A DNA stretch of 11,879 nt from assembly GCA_902489225.1 (NCBI GenBank), contig CABTZA010000041.1, positions 1-11,879 on the forward strand, given 5' to 3'. This DNA is from an uncultured Collinsella sp. Its GTDB lineage: Bacteria; Actinomycetota; Coriobacteriia; Coriobacteriales; Coriobacteriaceae. This document shows, piece after piece, positions 11,669 through 11,879 of this stretch; positions within the stretch are counted from its first letter, which is position 1, and each line of letters opens with the position of its first letter. Below the pieces are notes generated by a model. It worked only from the letters and a program-made list of their open reading frames with translations, searched no databases and was not told the DNA's origin. The translations under genes and the position numbers were made by a program.

Positions 11669-11744
11669 TGGTGCCCCCGGTGCGATTCGAACGCACGACA
11701 CCCGCTTTAGGAGAGCGGTGCTCTATCCCCTGAGCTACGGAGGC
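11669..11744 (-). tRNA. tRNA-Arg (anticodon CCT), reads AGG codons
   Basis: 76 nt with a complete cloverleaf on the minus strand: acceptor GCCTCCG/CGGGGGC (one G-T), D stem GCTC/GAGC, anticodon stem CCGCT/AGCGG with loop CTCCTAA (anticodon CCT), 5-nt variable region, T stem GTGCG/CGCAC with loop TTCGAAT, discriminator A, and encoded CCA. The 5' part is chromosomal; from the anticodon loop onward (up to 11713) the sequence comes from the element. A weak -10 (TACACT, 11760-11755) lies upstream without a clear -35. Confidence 0.95.
11696..11713. repeat. attR core, 18-bp direct repeat
   Basis: Identical to 843-860, inside the intact tRNA from anticodon loop to variable region. Bases beyond it differ at both junctions (AGCGG here, GTCTT at the left), which fixes the outer limit of the repeat. 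Confidence 0.85.
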
Positions 11745-11784
11745 ATGTTGTACTAGTGTAGCAGATTTACTGCATCGCAATACG

Positions 11785-11879
11785 TCGTATGCCGTCTTCT
11801 GCTTGTAAAAGAGGAAAAAATTCTTCCCCAAAAAACTTAAACCCCCCTTTAGAAAACATTCACCCCAAACTATCAGGGG
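11785..11879. other. Sequencing-adapter artefact and low-complexity tail
   Basis: 11785-11805 is an exact 21-nt match to the Illumina small-RNA 3' adapter / reverse complement of the P7 end (starts TCGTATGCCGTCTTC). What follows is A-, C- and T-run sequence typical of read-through past the end of an insert, with no gene or motif. I therefore treat these 95 bases as non-genomic. Confidence 0.85.

Larger units (their letters stand above)
843..11713. mobile_element. Integrative mobilizable element inserted in tRNA-Arg(CCT), about 10.85 kb
   Basis: The ends are set by an exact 18-bp direct repeat lying in the tRNA gene (843-860 and 11696-11713); excision between them would release a circle of 10,853 bp. 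Inside are a tyrosine integrase next to the left end, a small HTH/excisionase-like gene, a DnaB-like ATPase, MobC, a VirD4-like coupling protein, a relaxase, an oriT candidate and a restriction-modification cargo. No VirB-type channel genes are present, so transfer would need a helper conjugation system. Base composition is mosaic: the coupling protein and relaxase genes are very GC-rich, while the integrase, the 2408-3154 gene and the cargo are visibly lower. Confidence 0.85.

Noticed and set aside
11604..11831. Minus-strand frame of 75 codons across the tRNA
   Set aside because: It translates a tRNA gene and its terminator and starts within adapter-derived sequence; not a protein.
11806..11879. 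Possible hairpin or gene start at the far right end
   Set aside because: It follows exact adapter sequence and is homopolymer-rich, so it is not trusted as genomic DNA.

Overview
The window looks like a high-GC actinobacterial chromosome, most likely a gut Coriobacteriia (Collinsella/Olsenella/Eggerthella-like). This is inferred from the GC-rich mobility genes, the PASTA-type protein tail and the style of the genes, not from a database hit. Almost all of it is one integrated mobile element of about 10.85 kb (843-11713). The element sits in the 3' half of a tRNA-Arg(CCT) gene and is bounded by an exact 18-bp direct repeat. The displaced original tRNA 3' half and its terminator lie at the left junction (783-860). 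The rebuilt tRNA lies at the right junction (11669-11744, minus strand), with its 3' half and terminator supplied by the element.

Left flank (1-842): the 3' end of a PASTA-like protein gene with a strong terminator, a probable short transcript ending at a second terminator (414-442), and a convergent 49-codon gene for a small basic membrane protein.

Element, left to right: an integrase arm with direct repeats and a perfect 24-bp inverted repeat; a tyrosine integrase; a convergent gene of unknown function; a divergent control region with a palindromic operator candidate; then a tightly packed operon of a small excisionase-like HTH protein, a DnaB/RecA-fold ATPase, MobC, a VirD4-type coupling protein and a compact MOBP-like relaxase. 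After the operon terminator is an inverted repeat next to a P-type nic-like sequence, a good oriT candidate. There are no mating-pair genes, so the element is best read as an integrative mobilizable element that borrows a host conjugation channel.

Cargo (8331-11336): a lower-GC restriction-modification module of the type IIG/IIB (BcgI-like) kind. It has one nuclease-methylase polypeptide, currently split by a one-base frameshift, and one two-domain specificity subunit. The specificity gene has a 19-nt GA dinucleotide tract exactly between its two target-recognition halves. Gain or loss of one GA unit gives an immediate stop in either case, so this looks like a phase-variable full/half specificity switch.

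Between the specificity gene and the right att site are two tandem long hairpins with the same architecture and conserved end motifs but different, still paired, middle stems. I do not recognise this family. The last 95 bases (11785-11879) start with an exact 21-nt Illumina P7/small-RNA adapter sequence followed by low-complexity bases, so the right end of the window is very probably sequencing artefact.
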